A DNA stretch of 22,764 nt from DATJYV01 sp035499415 (GTDB lineage Bacteria > Bacteroidota > Ignavibacteria > UBA10030), in NCBI GenBank assembly GCA_035499415.1, contig DATJYV010000110.1, positions 1-22,764 of the forward strand. The letters are read 5' to 3'. Each line of letters opens with the position of its first letter. Position 1 is the stretch's first letter. Below are positions 7,154-14,297 of this stretch, piece after piece. Position numbers and translations under genes: made by a program. The notes beneath the pieces were generated by a model. It searched no databases and was not told the DNA's origin. It was given only the letters and a program-made list of their open reading frames with translations.

Positions 7154-9292
7154 ATGAGATCGCCAAAGTATTTTTCCGCCGCTATTTTGCTTATCGCCGC
7201 GTTCGCGCTCTGTCCGGCGCAAACGGCGAAACCGCTGCAGTACAAAAAACTCCATTATCCGCCGCTCCGTTCAGTTCAGATTCCCGAGCCGTCCCGGTTC
7301 GAGCTGGCGAACGGGATGGTCGTCTATCTTCTGGAAGACCATGACTTCCCGGTCATCAACGCCTCCGTCATGGTGAAGACCGGTTCGCGATTCGAGCCGG
7401 CGGACAAGGTCGGACTCGCCTCGCTGACCGGACAGGTGATGCGCACGGGGGGCACGACAAGCAGGACGGGAGATGAGATCGACGAGATGCTCGAGAGGGT
7501 CGGCGCTTCGGTGGAGACGTTCATCGGAACGTCATCGGGGGGAGCGCGTCTCTCGGTGTTGAAGGAAGACATCGACCTGGGACTCGACGTCCTCTCGGAT
7601 GTGCTGCGGAATCCGGCCTTCGGCGACGGGAAGATCGAGCTCGCAAAAATCGCCGCGCGGACGTCGATCGCCCGACGGAATGACCAGGTCGGCGCCATCG
7701 CGAGCCGGGAGTTTAACCGGCTGGTCTACGGGGCCGACAATCCGTACGCACGGCTGACCGAGTACGAAACCATCGAGAACATCACGAAACAGGATATGGT
7801 CGATTTCCACAGGAAGTATTTCGTGCCGAACAACACCATCATCGCCTTGTGGGGAGACTTCAACACGAAAGAAATGCGCGCAAAGGTCGATTCGGTCTTC
7901 AGTTCCTGGCCCAGACAAGCCGTCGAGCTTCCCCCGCTGCCGGCAGTTCGAAAGGCGACACCGCGGAGCGTCAACTTTATAAAGAAGGACGATGTGAATC
8001 AATCGCAGATCTACATCGGACAAATCGGCGGGCGGCTCGACGATTCCGACAGCGCCCCGCTCAACCTCGCAGACGATGCGTTCGGCGGCGGATTCGCGTC
8101 GCGCCTCTTCAAACACGTCCGCTCCGAACAGGGACTGGCGTATTCCGTTTTCAGCAGCTGGGGAGAGGATTACGATCATGCGGGATTGTTCCGCCTTGGC
8201 GGCTCGACGAAATCCGCCACGACGGTCAAGATGGTACAATCGATTCTCAAAGAACTCCATGAAGTCGTAAAAGACGGAATCACGGACGATGAGCTGAAAT
8301 TCGCAAAGGACAGCTACCTGAATTCGTTTGTGTTCGAATACGACACGAAAGGGAAAGTCATCAACGAAATCATGACACTCGACTACTACGGATACCCAAA
8401 AGACTTCGTACAAAAGCAGCAGCACGACGTCGTGCAGACGACGAGGGAGATGGTCAACGATGCGATCAAGAAGCGCTGGAACCCCGACGCGATGGCGATA
8501 CTCGTGGTCGGCAAGGAAGCAGACTTCGACGAGGCGTTGAGCACGCTCGGCACGGTCAGGACGATCGACATCGCGATCCCGGCAGCGCCGGAGAAAATTC
8601 CGGACCCGACGCCTGCGACAACCGGCAAAGGAATGGATCTGGTGAAGCACCTGTTCGACACCATGGGGGGACCGAAGATTCTCACGGTGAAGGACGTCAT
8701 GGAGTCCGGCAAGGTGACGGTCCTCGGAACGCCGATGGGGGATATCGAGATGCAGTCGGAGGTGACGAGCGTCCTGCCGGACAAAATCATCAATAAATCT
8801 TCGATGATGATGGGTGAGATGACGATGGTGTACGACGGGAAAAACGGATGGGTGAACACACCGATGGGCATGCAGGACCTGCCGGCGTCCCAGGCGGAAG
8901 AAATGATGAAACAGGCGGCGCTCAATCCGATGAACGTCCTTCAGTCGCTCGACAAGCCCGCCTACGCGATCTATTATTTCAAGGACGACAAGGTGGACGA
9001 TAAGCCGGTGAGCGTGGTCATCGTGAAGCATGTCGCCACGGGGGCGGTCGCGCGCTGGTACATCGACAACCAGACAGGGCTCCTTGCGAAAACCATTTCG
9101 AGAGGCCGGACTCAGGCGGGTCCCGGAGATATCGAAGAATTCTTCAGCGACTACCGCGATGAAGGGGGGATCAAGCTTGCGCACAAGATGGAGACTTTTT
9201 CAAACGGCAAGAAGGCGATTGAGATGCTCGTGAGCACGGTCAAAATCAACGCCGGTGTCGCCGCGGAGGCGTTCCAGAGGCCGAAGGAGTAG
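7154..9292 (+). CDS. M16 family protein, non-catalytic R/Y subunit, fused to a LolA-like C-terminal domain
   Basis: The product has 712 residues and a signal peptide ending near CPAQ. ATG at 7154 has AAAGGAG seven bases upstream. Residues to about 480 form two M16 domains. The zinc motif is gone: the aligned helix reads GLASLTGQVMRTGG. The second half keeps SRLFKHVRSEQGLAYSV, with the R/Y substrate-binding pair. This complements the preceding gene, which has the zinc site but not the tyrosine, as in known heterodimeric M16B proteases. From about residue 490 a separate domain of about 220 residues follows, with strands such as VMESGKVTVLGTPMGDIEM, MVYDGKNGWVNTP and ARWYIDNQTGLLAKT. It resembles LolA/outer-membrane lipoprotein carrier-like folds and may bind a lipid or peptide. 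A terminator follows directly. Confidence 0.9.
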   Translation: MRSPKYFSAAILLIAAFALCPAQTAKPLQYKKLHYPPLRSVQIPEPSRFELANGMVVYLLEDHDFPVINASVMVKTGSRFEPADKVGLASLTGQVMRTGGTTSRTGDEIDEMLERVGASVETFIGTSSGGARLSVLKEDIDLGLDVLSDVLRNPAFGDGKIELAKIAARTSIARRNDQVGAIASREFNRLVYGADNPYARLTEYETIENITKQDMVDFHRKYFVPNNTIIALWGDFNTKEMRAKVDSVFSSWPRQAVELPPLPAVRKATPRSVNFIKKDDVNQSQIYIGQIGGRLDDSDSAPLNLADDAFGGGFASRLFKHVRSEQGLAYSVFSSWGEDYDHAGLFRLGGSTKSATTVKMVQSILKELHEVVKDGITDDELKFAKDSYLNSFVFEYDTKGKVINEIMTLDYYGYPKDFVQKQQHDVVQTTREMVNDAIKKRWNPDAMAILVVGKEADFDEALSTLGTVRTIDIAIPAAPEKIPDPTPATTGKGMDLVKHLFDTMGGPKILTVKDVMESGKVTVLGTPMGDIEMQSEVTSVLPDKIINKSSMMMGEMTMVYDGKNGWVNTPMGMQDLPASQAEEMMKQAALNPMNVLQSLDKPAYAIYYFKDDKVDDKPVSVVIVKHVATGAVARWYIDNQTGLLAKTISRGRTQAGPGDIEEFFSDYRDEGGIKLAHKMETFSNGKKAIEMLVSTVKINAGVAAEAFQRPKE

Positions 9293-9312
9293 CATGCCGG
9301 CGTTTCCGTCGA

Positions 9313-9338
9313 GGGCCGCCGATGCGGCCCTTTTTTTT
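9313..9338 (+). terminator. Rho-independent terminator of the M16 operon
   Basis: A perfect 7-bp GC stem, GGGCCGC/GCGGCCC (9313-9319 with 9324-9330), has a 4-base loop and eight T residues after it. It ends the transcript 21 bp after the second M16 stop codon. Confidence 0.93.
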
Positions 9339-9341
9339 GTC

Positions 9342-9370
9342 TTGACAGAGGCGGGAAAAATCGGTAGGTT
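9342..9370 (+). promoter_or_regulatory. Promoter of the S24 repressor gene
   Basis: TTGACA (9342-9347) is a perfect -35 box, followed after 17 bp by TAGGTT (9365-9370). TAGGTTTA also matches seven of eight positions of the Bacteroidota -7 pattern TAnnTTTG. The expected start of transcription is near 9377, about 57 nt before the gene start. Confidence 0.75.
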
Positions 9371-9378
9371 TACGATAC

Positions 9379-9390
9379 GACAAATTTGTC
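9379..9390. promoter_or_regulatory. 12-bp palindrome, probable operator
   Basis: GACAAATTTGTC is a perfect inverted repeat placed at the predicted transcription start of a gene for a helix-turn-helix repressor. Its position suits autorepression by a dimer. This is inference from location and symmetry. Confidence 0.6.
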
Positions 9391-9433
9391 ATCTCCACAC
9401 ACGCTCCATGTCAAAAATGTCCGAGGCCATTCC

Positions 9434-10084
9434 ATGAAAGTCTCTCTCGCAGCCCGGATTCGTGAGGCCCGGGTCCGGCGCGAGCTCGACCAGGCAGCCC
9501 TCGCAGCACGCATCGATGTCGCCTCACGGACGGTCCAGCGTTGGGAAAAAGGAGACCAGGTCCCGGACAGCAACTTCCTGCTCCGCATTGCAAAAGTCAC
9601 AGGCGTTTCCGCGCAATGGCTCCTCTCCGGTGAGGGCGACGTGTATTCCCCGTCGCACCAAAAGCCGAATATCCTCCCCCTTCATCCCGGCCGGCTGAAA
9701 AAAATCGACCTCGTCCCGCTCCCGCTCCTCTCGTCCGTCCCCGCCGGTACCCCCGGCTTGACGTTCCACCCCGATTACGTCGAGAAGTACATCACCGTGG
9801 ACGACGTCCGGGACTCCAGCGCGTTCGCCCTGGAAGTGAAGGGAAACAGCATGGCACCTCGCATCGAGAACGGCGACATCATCGTTGTAAGCCCCAAGCG
9901 CGAGGCGCGAAGCGGCGACATCTGCGTCGTGCGCGTGGAAGAAGAGGACACCGTAAAACTCGTTCGCCTCGAGGACCAGTTCATCCACCTCATTCCCCTC
10001 AACCCCGAATACGAGCCGATGGTCGTGCGGAAGAAAGATGTGACTTTTGTCTGGCGTGTCGTCAAAGTGATCAAAAGCCTCTGA
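9434..10084 (+). CDS. LexA/CI-like repressor: XRE-type HTH plus S24 autopeptidase
   Basis: From ATG 9434 the protein is 216 residues. Residues 5-65 form an XRE helix-turn-helix (LDQAALAARIDVASRTVQRWEKG). A linker leads to the S24 domain, with a likely self-cleavage site Ala104-Gly105 in SVPAGTPG, nucleophile Ser139 in GNSM, and general-base Lys175 in TVKLVRLE. These are the elements of LexA, UmuD and CI repressors, which cut themselves when RecA filaments form on damaged DNA. The frame opens upstream at 9386, but an earlier start would overlap the operator and transcription start. No strong Shine-Dalgarno is present. No phage genes surround it, so it may be a chromosomal stress regulator. Its targets other than itself are unknown. 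Confidence 0.88.
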   Translation: MKVSLAARIREARVRRELDQAALAARIDVASRTVQRWEKGDQVPDSNFLLRIAKVTGVSAQWLLSGEGDVYSPSHQKPNILPLHPGRLKKIDLVPLPLLSSVPAGTPGLTFHPDYVEKYITVDDVRDSSAFALEVKGNSMAPRIENGDIIVVSPKREARSGDICVVRVEEEDTVKLVRLEDQFIHLIPLNPEYEPMVVRKKDVTFVWRVVKVIKSL

Positions 10085-10426
10085 ACCTCCCGCTCCACCT
10101 TGCATCTCCGTCGTTTGTTGCATAACTTGGGTTTGTTCCTGTCGATTTCGCCTTCCGGATTCACGACGTGCTGCGCACCGCGCGGAGGAATTGGTCTCAA
10201 CGCCTGACATTTCTACAAATTCACCATCCATGGCCCGCCCGGACGTGTGTCCATCCGCTCAAAACCAAGCGCACTGCTTGATTTCGATGCGCAGGAGTTT
10301 TCCAAAAAGATGGAATGATTTTTGTGGAACGTGCTCGAGCTCATCGATGTCCCTCTTCCGGTCAACGAAAGCATCGGGAAGCACCGAGTGGAAAACCGTC
10401 CAGGCTTCGATAACATATTCCCGGCG
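10085..10426. other. 342-bp gap between the S24 gene and the receiver protein gene
   Basis: No full gene is visible. The frame of the downstream gene is open from 10319 back to an in-frame TGA (10316-10318). Before that TGA it is open again for 36 codons, back to another TGA at 10205-10207. This could be a decayed N-terminal extension or chance. I find no convincing promoter or terminator. Confidence 0.4.
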
Positions 10427-11560
10427 ATGTCAGATCTAACCCCACGAGACGAGGTAAAGAAGCAGGTCAGCGAGATCCTCAAGCGCGTCGACGCGCATTT
10501 GAAGAAGGGGGACATCCCGCAGGCGATGGCCGAAATCGGGAACGCGAAACAACTCGACCCGCGGAATATTTACGCCATCGCCTACGAAGAGCGCATCCAT
10601 CAGCTCGAGGAGCAGGAAAGGAAGAATGCCGAAGCCCGGAAAGTTGCGGAGGAGAATGCGAAGAAGAATGCGGAAGAGGAGCGGCTTCGGGCGGAGGCGC
10701 TGCACAAGCTGAATGAAGAACGCCAGAAAGCGATCATCGCCGACCGTCTCCGGGCGGACGAGGAACTGCGAAAAGCTGCTGCGGCCGCCCCAAAAGTGGT
10801 GGCTGTTCCTTCGCCTGCTCCGGCGCGGGCGGATGCATTCGATATCTACCGGCGCTTGCTGCGCACGGCTTGGGCCGACGGAGTCGCCACGGAAGACGAG
10901 GAGCGACAGCTGCGTGAGCTCAGGACATCTCTCGCGATCGAGCAGACGGACCACGACCGGCTGGAGAAAGAGGTCCGGATGGAATATTACACCGCCGCAT
11001 TCAAGAAAAACTGGACCGGCGGGATCAGCGCCCCGGGGACGGACGCGCTTCTCTCCAATCTGAGGAAGCGCCTGCGGATCTCGCTGGACGAACATGAGGC
11101 AATAAAGGCCCGCATCGTATCCGAAAGGCCCAAACCCGCCGAGAAAAAGCAGACGAGCATTCTCGTGATCGACGACGATGTCAAGCTTCTCGAGATTATC
11201 GGTGAGACCATCGAGAGCGGCGGCCATGATGTCCAGACGTTTTCCACATCCGACGATGCGTTCTCCGTCCTCAAAGACGGCTGGACCCCCGACCTGATTC
11301 TCTGCGACATCAATCTCGAATCCTCGACGATGGGCGGCTTCACGTTTTACGAAAAGATCCGTGAATTCGAGCACCTCGCGGAGGTTCCATTCGTGTTCCT
11401 GACCGGCCTCACCGATGAAGTCCTCATCCGCGCCGGGAAGGAACTGGGAGTCGACGACTATCTGACCAAACCCATATCCGCTGAAAATCTTCTCGCAACC
11501 ATCAAGGGAAAGCTGAAGAGGTTCAAGCAGCTGAAGAGATCGAAGAAAAAAGATAAGTAA
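10427..11560 (+). CDS. TPR/coiled-coil, TerB-like and C-terminal receiver (REC) domain protein
   Basis: From ATG 10427 the product is 377 residues. Residues 10-60 look like a TPR-type helical pair (KKGDIPQAMAEIGNAKQLDP). A charged coiled coil of Glu/Lys/Ala follows (about 60-120), then a proline/alanine linker. Residues 137-230 resemble a TerB-like helical module (TAWADGVATEDEERQLRELR). Residues 243-365 are a receiver domain with the acidic cluster DDD at 249-251, phospho-acceptor Asp294 in LCDI, Thr326 and Lys348 in LTKP. All residues needed for phosphorylation are present, but there is no DNA-binding output domain, so it probably signals through protein contacts. The start is uncertain; TTG at 10322 is an alternative. 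It converges with the next gene, leaving only 3 bp. Confidence 0.82.
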   Translation: MSDLTPRDEVKKQVSEILKRVDAHLKKGDIPQAMAEIGNAKQLDPRNIYAIAYEERIHQLEEQERKNAEARKVAEENAKKNAEEERLRAEALHKLNEERQKAIIADRLRADEELRKAAAAAPKVVAVPSPAPARADAFDIYRRLLRTAWADGVATEDEERQLRELRTSLAIEQTDHDRLEKEVRMEYYTAAFKKNWTGGISAPGTDALLSNLRKRLRISLDEHEAIKARIVSERPKPAEKKQTSILVIDDDVKLLEIIGETIESGGHDVQTFSTSDDAFSVLKDGWTPDLILCDINLESSTMGGFTFYEKIREFEHLAEVPFVFLTGLTDEVLIRAGKELGVDDYLTKPISAENLLATIKGKLKRFKQLKRSKKKDK

Positions 11561-11563
11561 CGG

Positions 11564-12418
11564 TCAGAATGCCTCAAGCCGGCGCGAAAGCAGCGAGCGG
11601 CGGTAGAAGACGGAACTGGCGGAGAGGAAATTCATCAGAAAAAGGTTGAGGTAGAAGTAGGGTTCGAGGATATTCGCAAGCGAACAGACCGTCAGAAGCA
11701 TCAGCTCCGTTCCAAGCCCCGTCAGACCAGTCAATCGCAATCCGGTACCGTCGCAGTACCATCGCTCCAGCAATCTCCCATCTTCCACATCCCTTCTGCA
11801 CCATCGGTCGATTCTCAGGATCAACCGATCCTGCCAGCCGTAAACAGTCTGAAAGATTTTCTGCAGGACGAGCTCGGTCCCCCCTTTCGCGACATCCTCG
11901 GGGGTCGTTTCTTCCGTGATCCTGTTCGTCAGGTATGAACCCTGCATGTGCAGGTACGACGTTTGGTAAAAGACGTGGTATGAAACGCGAAGGGAAGTGC
12001 CGAGGACCGATAGAAAGGCGAGGACAAGAAAACGCCAATCCGACGAGCTGCGAAAGAGCATCCACCCGATCGCAAAGAAGACGAGGAGGTTGACAAGAAA
12101 GTCACCGATCGAATCGAGGAACCTTCCCATTCGGCTGAATTGCGACCGTGCCCTCGCAAGCTGACCGTCGGCCGAATCGAGAATGTCCTTCGCAAAGATG
12201 CAAAGCCCGCCGCATGCGATCGCGAGCGGTTCACCCCGGAGGTATAACGGAGCGGCCGCCAAACCACAGACGACGGAAGCGATTGTCAGGTGGTTGGGAG
12301 TTACCCGCGTTCCGTAGACCCCTCGAACGATGAGCCCGGCGATCGGCCGGCTCACGTAGGTTCCGACCCACTCATCAGAGAGCGTGGACTTGATGGATGT
12401 TTGATAATCGTACTTCAT
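11564..12418 (-). CDS. CDP-alcohol phosphatidyltransferase family membrane enzyme
   Basis: The 284-residue protein carries the full family signature: D81, D84-G85, A88-R89, G98, D102 and D106 in the D-x2-DG-x2-AR-x8-G-x3-D-x3-D spacing. Several membrane helices follow (about 108-122, 127-140 and 235-265). The enzyme class swaps CMP from a CDP-alcohol for a second alcohol at the membrane. Its start overlaps the stop of the upstream nucleotidyltransferase gene by ATGA, so the two are translationally coupled. That pairing recalls inositol-1-phosphate cytidylyltransferase plus di-myo-inositol-phosphate phosphate synthase, or phosphocholine-type cytidylyltransferase plus transferase systems. The substrate cannot be fixed from sequence. 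Confidence 0.88.
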   Translation of the reverse strand: MKYDYQTSIKSTLSDEWVGTYVSRPIAGLIVRGVYGTRVTPNHLTIASVVCGLAAAPLYLRGEPLAIACGGLCIFAKDILDSADGQLARARSQFSRMGRFLDSIGDFLVNLLVFFAIGWMLFRSSSDWRFLVLAFLSVLGTSLRVSYHVFYQTSYLHMQGSYLTNRITEETTPEDVAKGGTELVLQKIFQTVYGWQDRLILRIDRWCRRDVEDGRLLERWYCDGTGLRLTGLTGLGTELMLLTVCSLANILEPYFYLNLFLMNFLSASSVFYRRSLLSRRLEAF

Positions 12419-13224
12419 GCGTGGCGCAGGAGCGGCAGGATTTTTTCTTCGGCGTACGCCAGATCCTCCGGCGTATCGATCTCGGCCGCCGGAAATTCGC
12501 TGGTATCGACGGCACGGATGACTGTTCCGCCTCCGATCATTTCCTGAATCGCTGATTCATAATATTCCGTTCGACCGTCTCCATCACGCACGCGCCGCTC
12601 GAGGGTCTTGAACAAGAGTTCCGCATCCGGGGGTGCGAAAAGATGAATCCCGACGGACTCTCCCAGGTTCTGTTGGCGCGGCAGATTCTTGCCGATCATT
12701 CGGATCACATTTCCGCCCGCGACCGAAACGGACACTTCTTCGTCGTCATGCGGACCCGAGACCCGCACGGCAACAGCGCTGCCGTTCGATTCCTCAATCA
12801 GCCTGGTCAGAAGGAGGGGTGAAAACAGGATGTCGCCGTCCATGAAGAGTAGCGGCGGACGGGCTCCCCGTGTGCTCTCCGGTCCCCGATAGAAATCCCG
12901 CGCGAGGAGGAGCGAGAAGGCGTTGTTCGTCGAGTCGAATTTCGGATTGACAAGAAGGCGAACGCGCATGGGAGGGACGATGCTCTTGAGAAAAACCCGG
13001 ACAGCGTCCCTCTTGTAGCCCACGACGACCGCGATGTCGCGGATTCCGACCGCACGAAGGTTCTCGTACGTCCGTTGAAGCAGCGTTTTTTCCCCGACGC
13101 GAACCAGGCACTTTGGGATATCATCGGTGATTGGCCGAAGCCGCGAAGAAATTCCGGCGCCAAGAATGACGCACCTGGCGGTCGGCCTGATGCCGGGGGA
13201 CGATGTGGAGTTGGAAGCTTGCAC
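12415..13224 (-). CDS. Sugar/alcohol-phosphate nucleotidyltransferase (LicC/IPCT-like)
   Basis: The 269-residue product has the nucleotidyltransferase signature GAGISSRLRP (22-31) with Lys38, a NPKFDSTNNAFSLLLAR block (93-109), DGD (129-131) for metal binding, GESVGI (188-193), EYYE (220-223) and EIDTPEDL (248-255). The TNN-SL and EIDTPEDL blocks resemble LicC-type phosphocholine and inositol-1-phosphate cytidylyltransferases more than classical hexose enzymes. It probably activates a phospho-alcohol as a CDP derivative for the coupled transferase downstream. The start is GTG at 13222-13224; an in-frame TGA lies just upstream and there is no clear Shine-Dalgarno. It lies 50 nt after the helicase gene on the same strand. 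Confidence 0.87.
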   Translation of the reverse strand: MQASNSTSSPGIRPTARCVILGAGISSRLRPITDDIPKCLVRVGEKTLLQRTYENLRAVGIRDIAVVVGYKRDAVRVFLKSIVPPMRVRLLVNPKFDSTNNAFSLLLARDFYRGPESTRGARPPLLFMDGDILFSPLLLTRLIEESNGSAVAVRVSGPHDDEEVSVSVAGGNVIRMIGKNLPRQQNLGESVGIHLFAPPDAELLFKTLERRVRDGDGRTEYYESAIQEMIGGGTVIRAVDTSEFPAAEIDTPEDLAYAEEKILPLLRHA

Positions 13225-13274
13225 CGGAGTTTGGAGCGGAGGCAGGACCTGGGGTCAGGAATGGCGGACTACCG

Positions 13275-14294
13275 TCACTCCACAACCCACGGCTCGAGAA
13301 GTTTCTCGTCGATGCCCCGGATAAAGCGTGAAGGTTTGGTGAGAATCATGCCGCTTTCCCGGTCGAAAATATTCATCGGATACGTGATGAACAGATTCTC
13401 CTTCGCGCGCGTGCAGGCGACGTACATTAAACGGCGTTCCTCTTCCAGCTCTGCGTCCGTGCCGACCGAGCGCATGGCGGGAAATTTTCCCTCGAGGGCG
13501 TAAATGATGAACACGGAATGCCACTCAAGTCCCTTCGCGCTATGGATGGTCGAAAGCGTGAGGTACTCCTTCTCCGGGCCCGGCGATTCGACATCGACGA
13601 TCGACTCGTTCGGCGGCTCGAGCGCCAGGTCGGTCAGAAGTGTCGACATCTCTTTGTATCGCTCGGTGATGTTCTGAAGCATCTCGAGGTCTTTCTTTCT
13701 TTTCACGTGGTCGTCGTATCGCGCGCGGAGGATCGGCTCGTAGTATTGCTGGATCTGGAACATCTTCTCGCCGGGGCCGTACTTCGACGGCGAAATCCGT
13801 CCGAGGAGCCCGAAGAGCTTCGTGACCGGCTCCGGGTATCCGTGAAATTCGTTCCAGAACTTCGAGGTGACGATTCCTTCTTCACCGGACACCGGATTCA
13901 GATGTCTTCGGAGGATTTCGTCGACCACTTTTTCCGCGGTCCGGGGGCCGACGCCGTCGAGGAGCAGCAGAATCCGGTTCCACGAAACGACATCGCGGGG
14001 ATTTTCGAGGACGCGAAGATACGCAACGATATCCTTTACATGCGCGGTCTCGATAAACTTGAAACCGCCGAACTTGAGGAATGGGATGTTCGACTTCGTA
14101 AGCTCGATCTCGAGGTCGAAGGACAGAAACGATGACCGAAAAAGTACGGCCATATCTTCGAGGGGAACCCCCTGCTCGCGGAGCTCGAGAATCTTCTGCA
14201 CCACGTAGCGCGACTGCATGTTTTCATTCTCCGCGCTCACCAGCTGTGGAAGGCTCCCCCCCTCTTTTCGCGTGTAGAGTTCCTTGGTATACAT
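13275..14294 (-). CDS. uvrD: UvrD/PcrA-type helicase, C-terminal half (split gene)
   Basis: These 339 residues hold the 2A/2B part of a superfamily 1 helicase: an AVLFRSSF block, 2B-domain helices, motif V LSTIHSAKGLEWHSVFI and motif VI EEERRLMYVACTRAKENL. The motifs look intact. The ATG at 14292-14294 is in the same reading frame as the N-terminal half and is separated from it only by TGA and CCG. Homologous helicases run straight through this point, so this is one gene broken by a nonsense codon, a sequencing error, or two coupled cistrons. A GGGG stretch just upstream could serve as a weak ribosome site for restart. Confidence 0.85.
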   Translation of the reverse strand: MYTKELYTRKEGGSLPQLVSAENENMQSRYVVQKILELREQGVPLEDMAVLFRSSFLSFDLEIELTKSNIPFLKFGGFKFIETAHVKDIVAYLRVLENPRDVVSWNRILLLLDGVGPRTAEKVVDEILRRHLNPVSGEEGIVTSKFWNEFHGYPEPVTKLFGLLGRISPSKYGPGEKMFQIQQYYEPILRARYDDHVKRKKDLEMLQNITERYKEMSTLLTDLALEPPNESIVDVESPGPEKEYLTLSTIHSAKGLEWHSVFIIYALEGKFPAMRSVGTDAELEEERRLMYVACTRAKENLFITYPMNIFDRESGMILTKPSRFIRGIDEKLLEPWVVE

Positions 14295-14297
14295 CGG

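Noticed and set aside
7532..9184. Open frame of 550 codons on the minus strand opposite the second M16 gene
   Set aside because: Histidine/arginine-rich shadow without motifs; the plus-strand protein is clearly M16.
9434..11560. Prophage or integrated element around the S24 repressor
   Set aside because: No integrase, structural or lysis genes and no attachment repeats are visible; neighbours are ordinary chromosomal genes.
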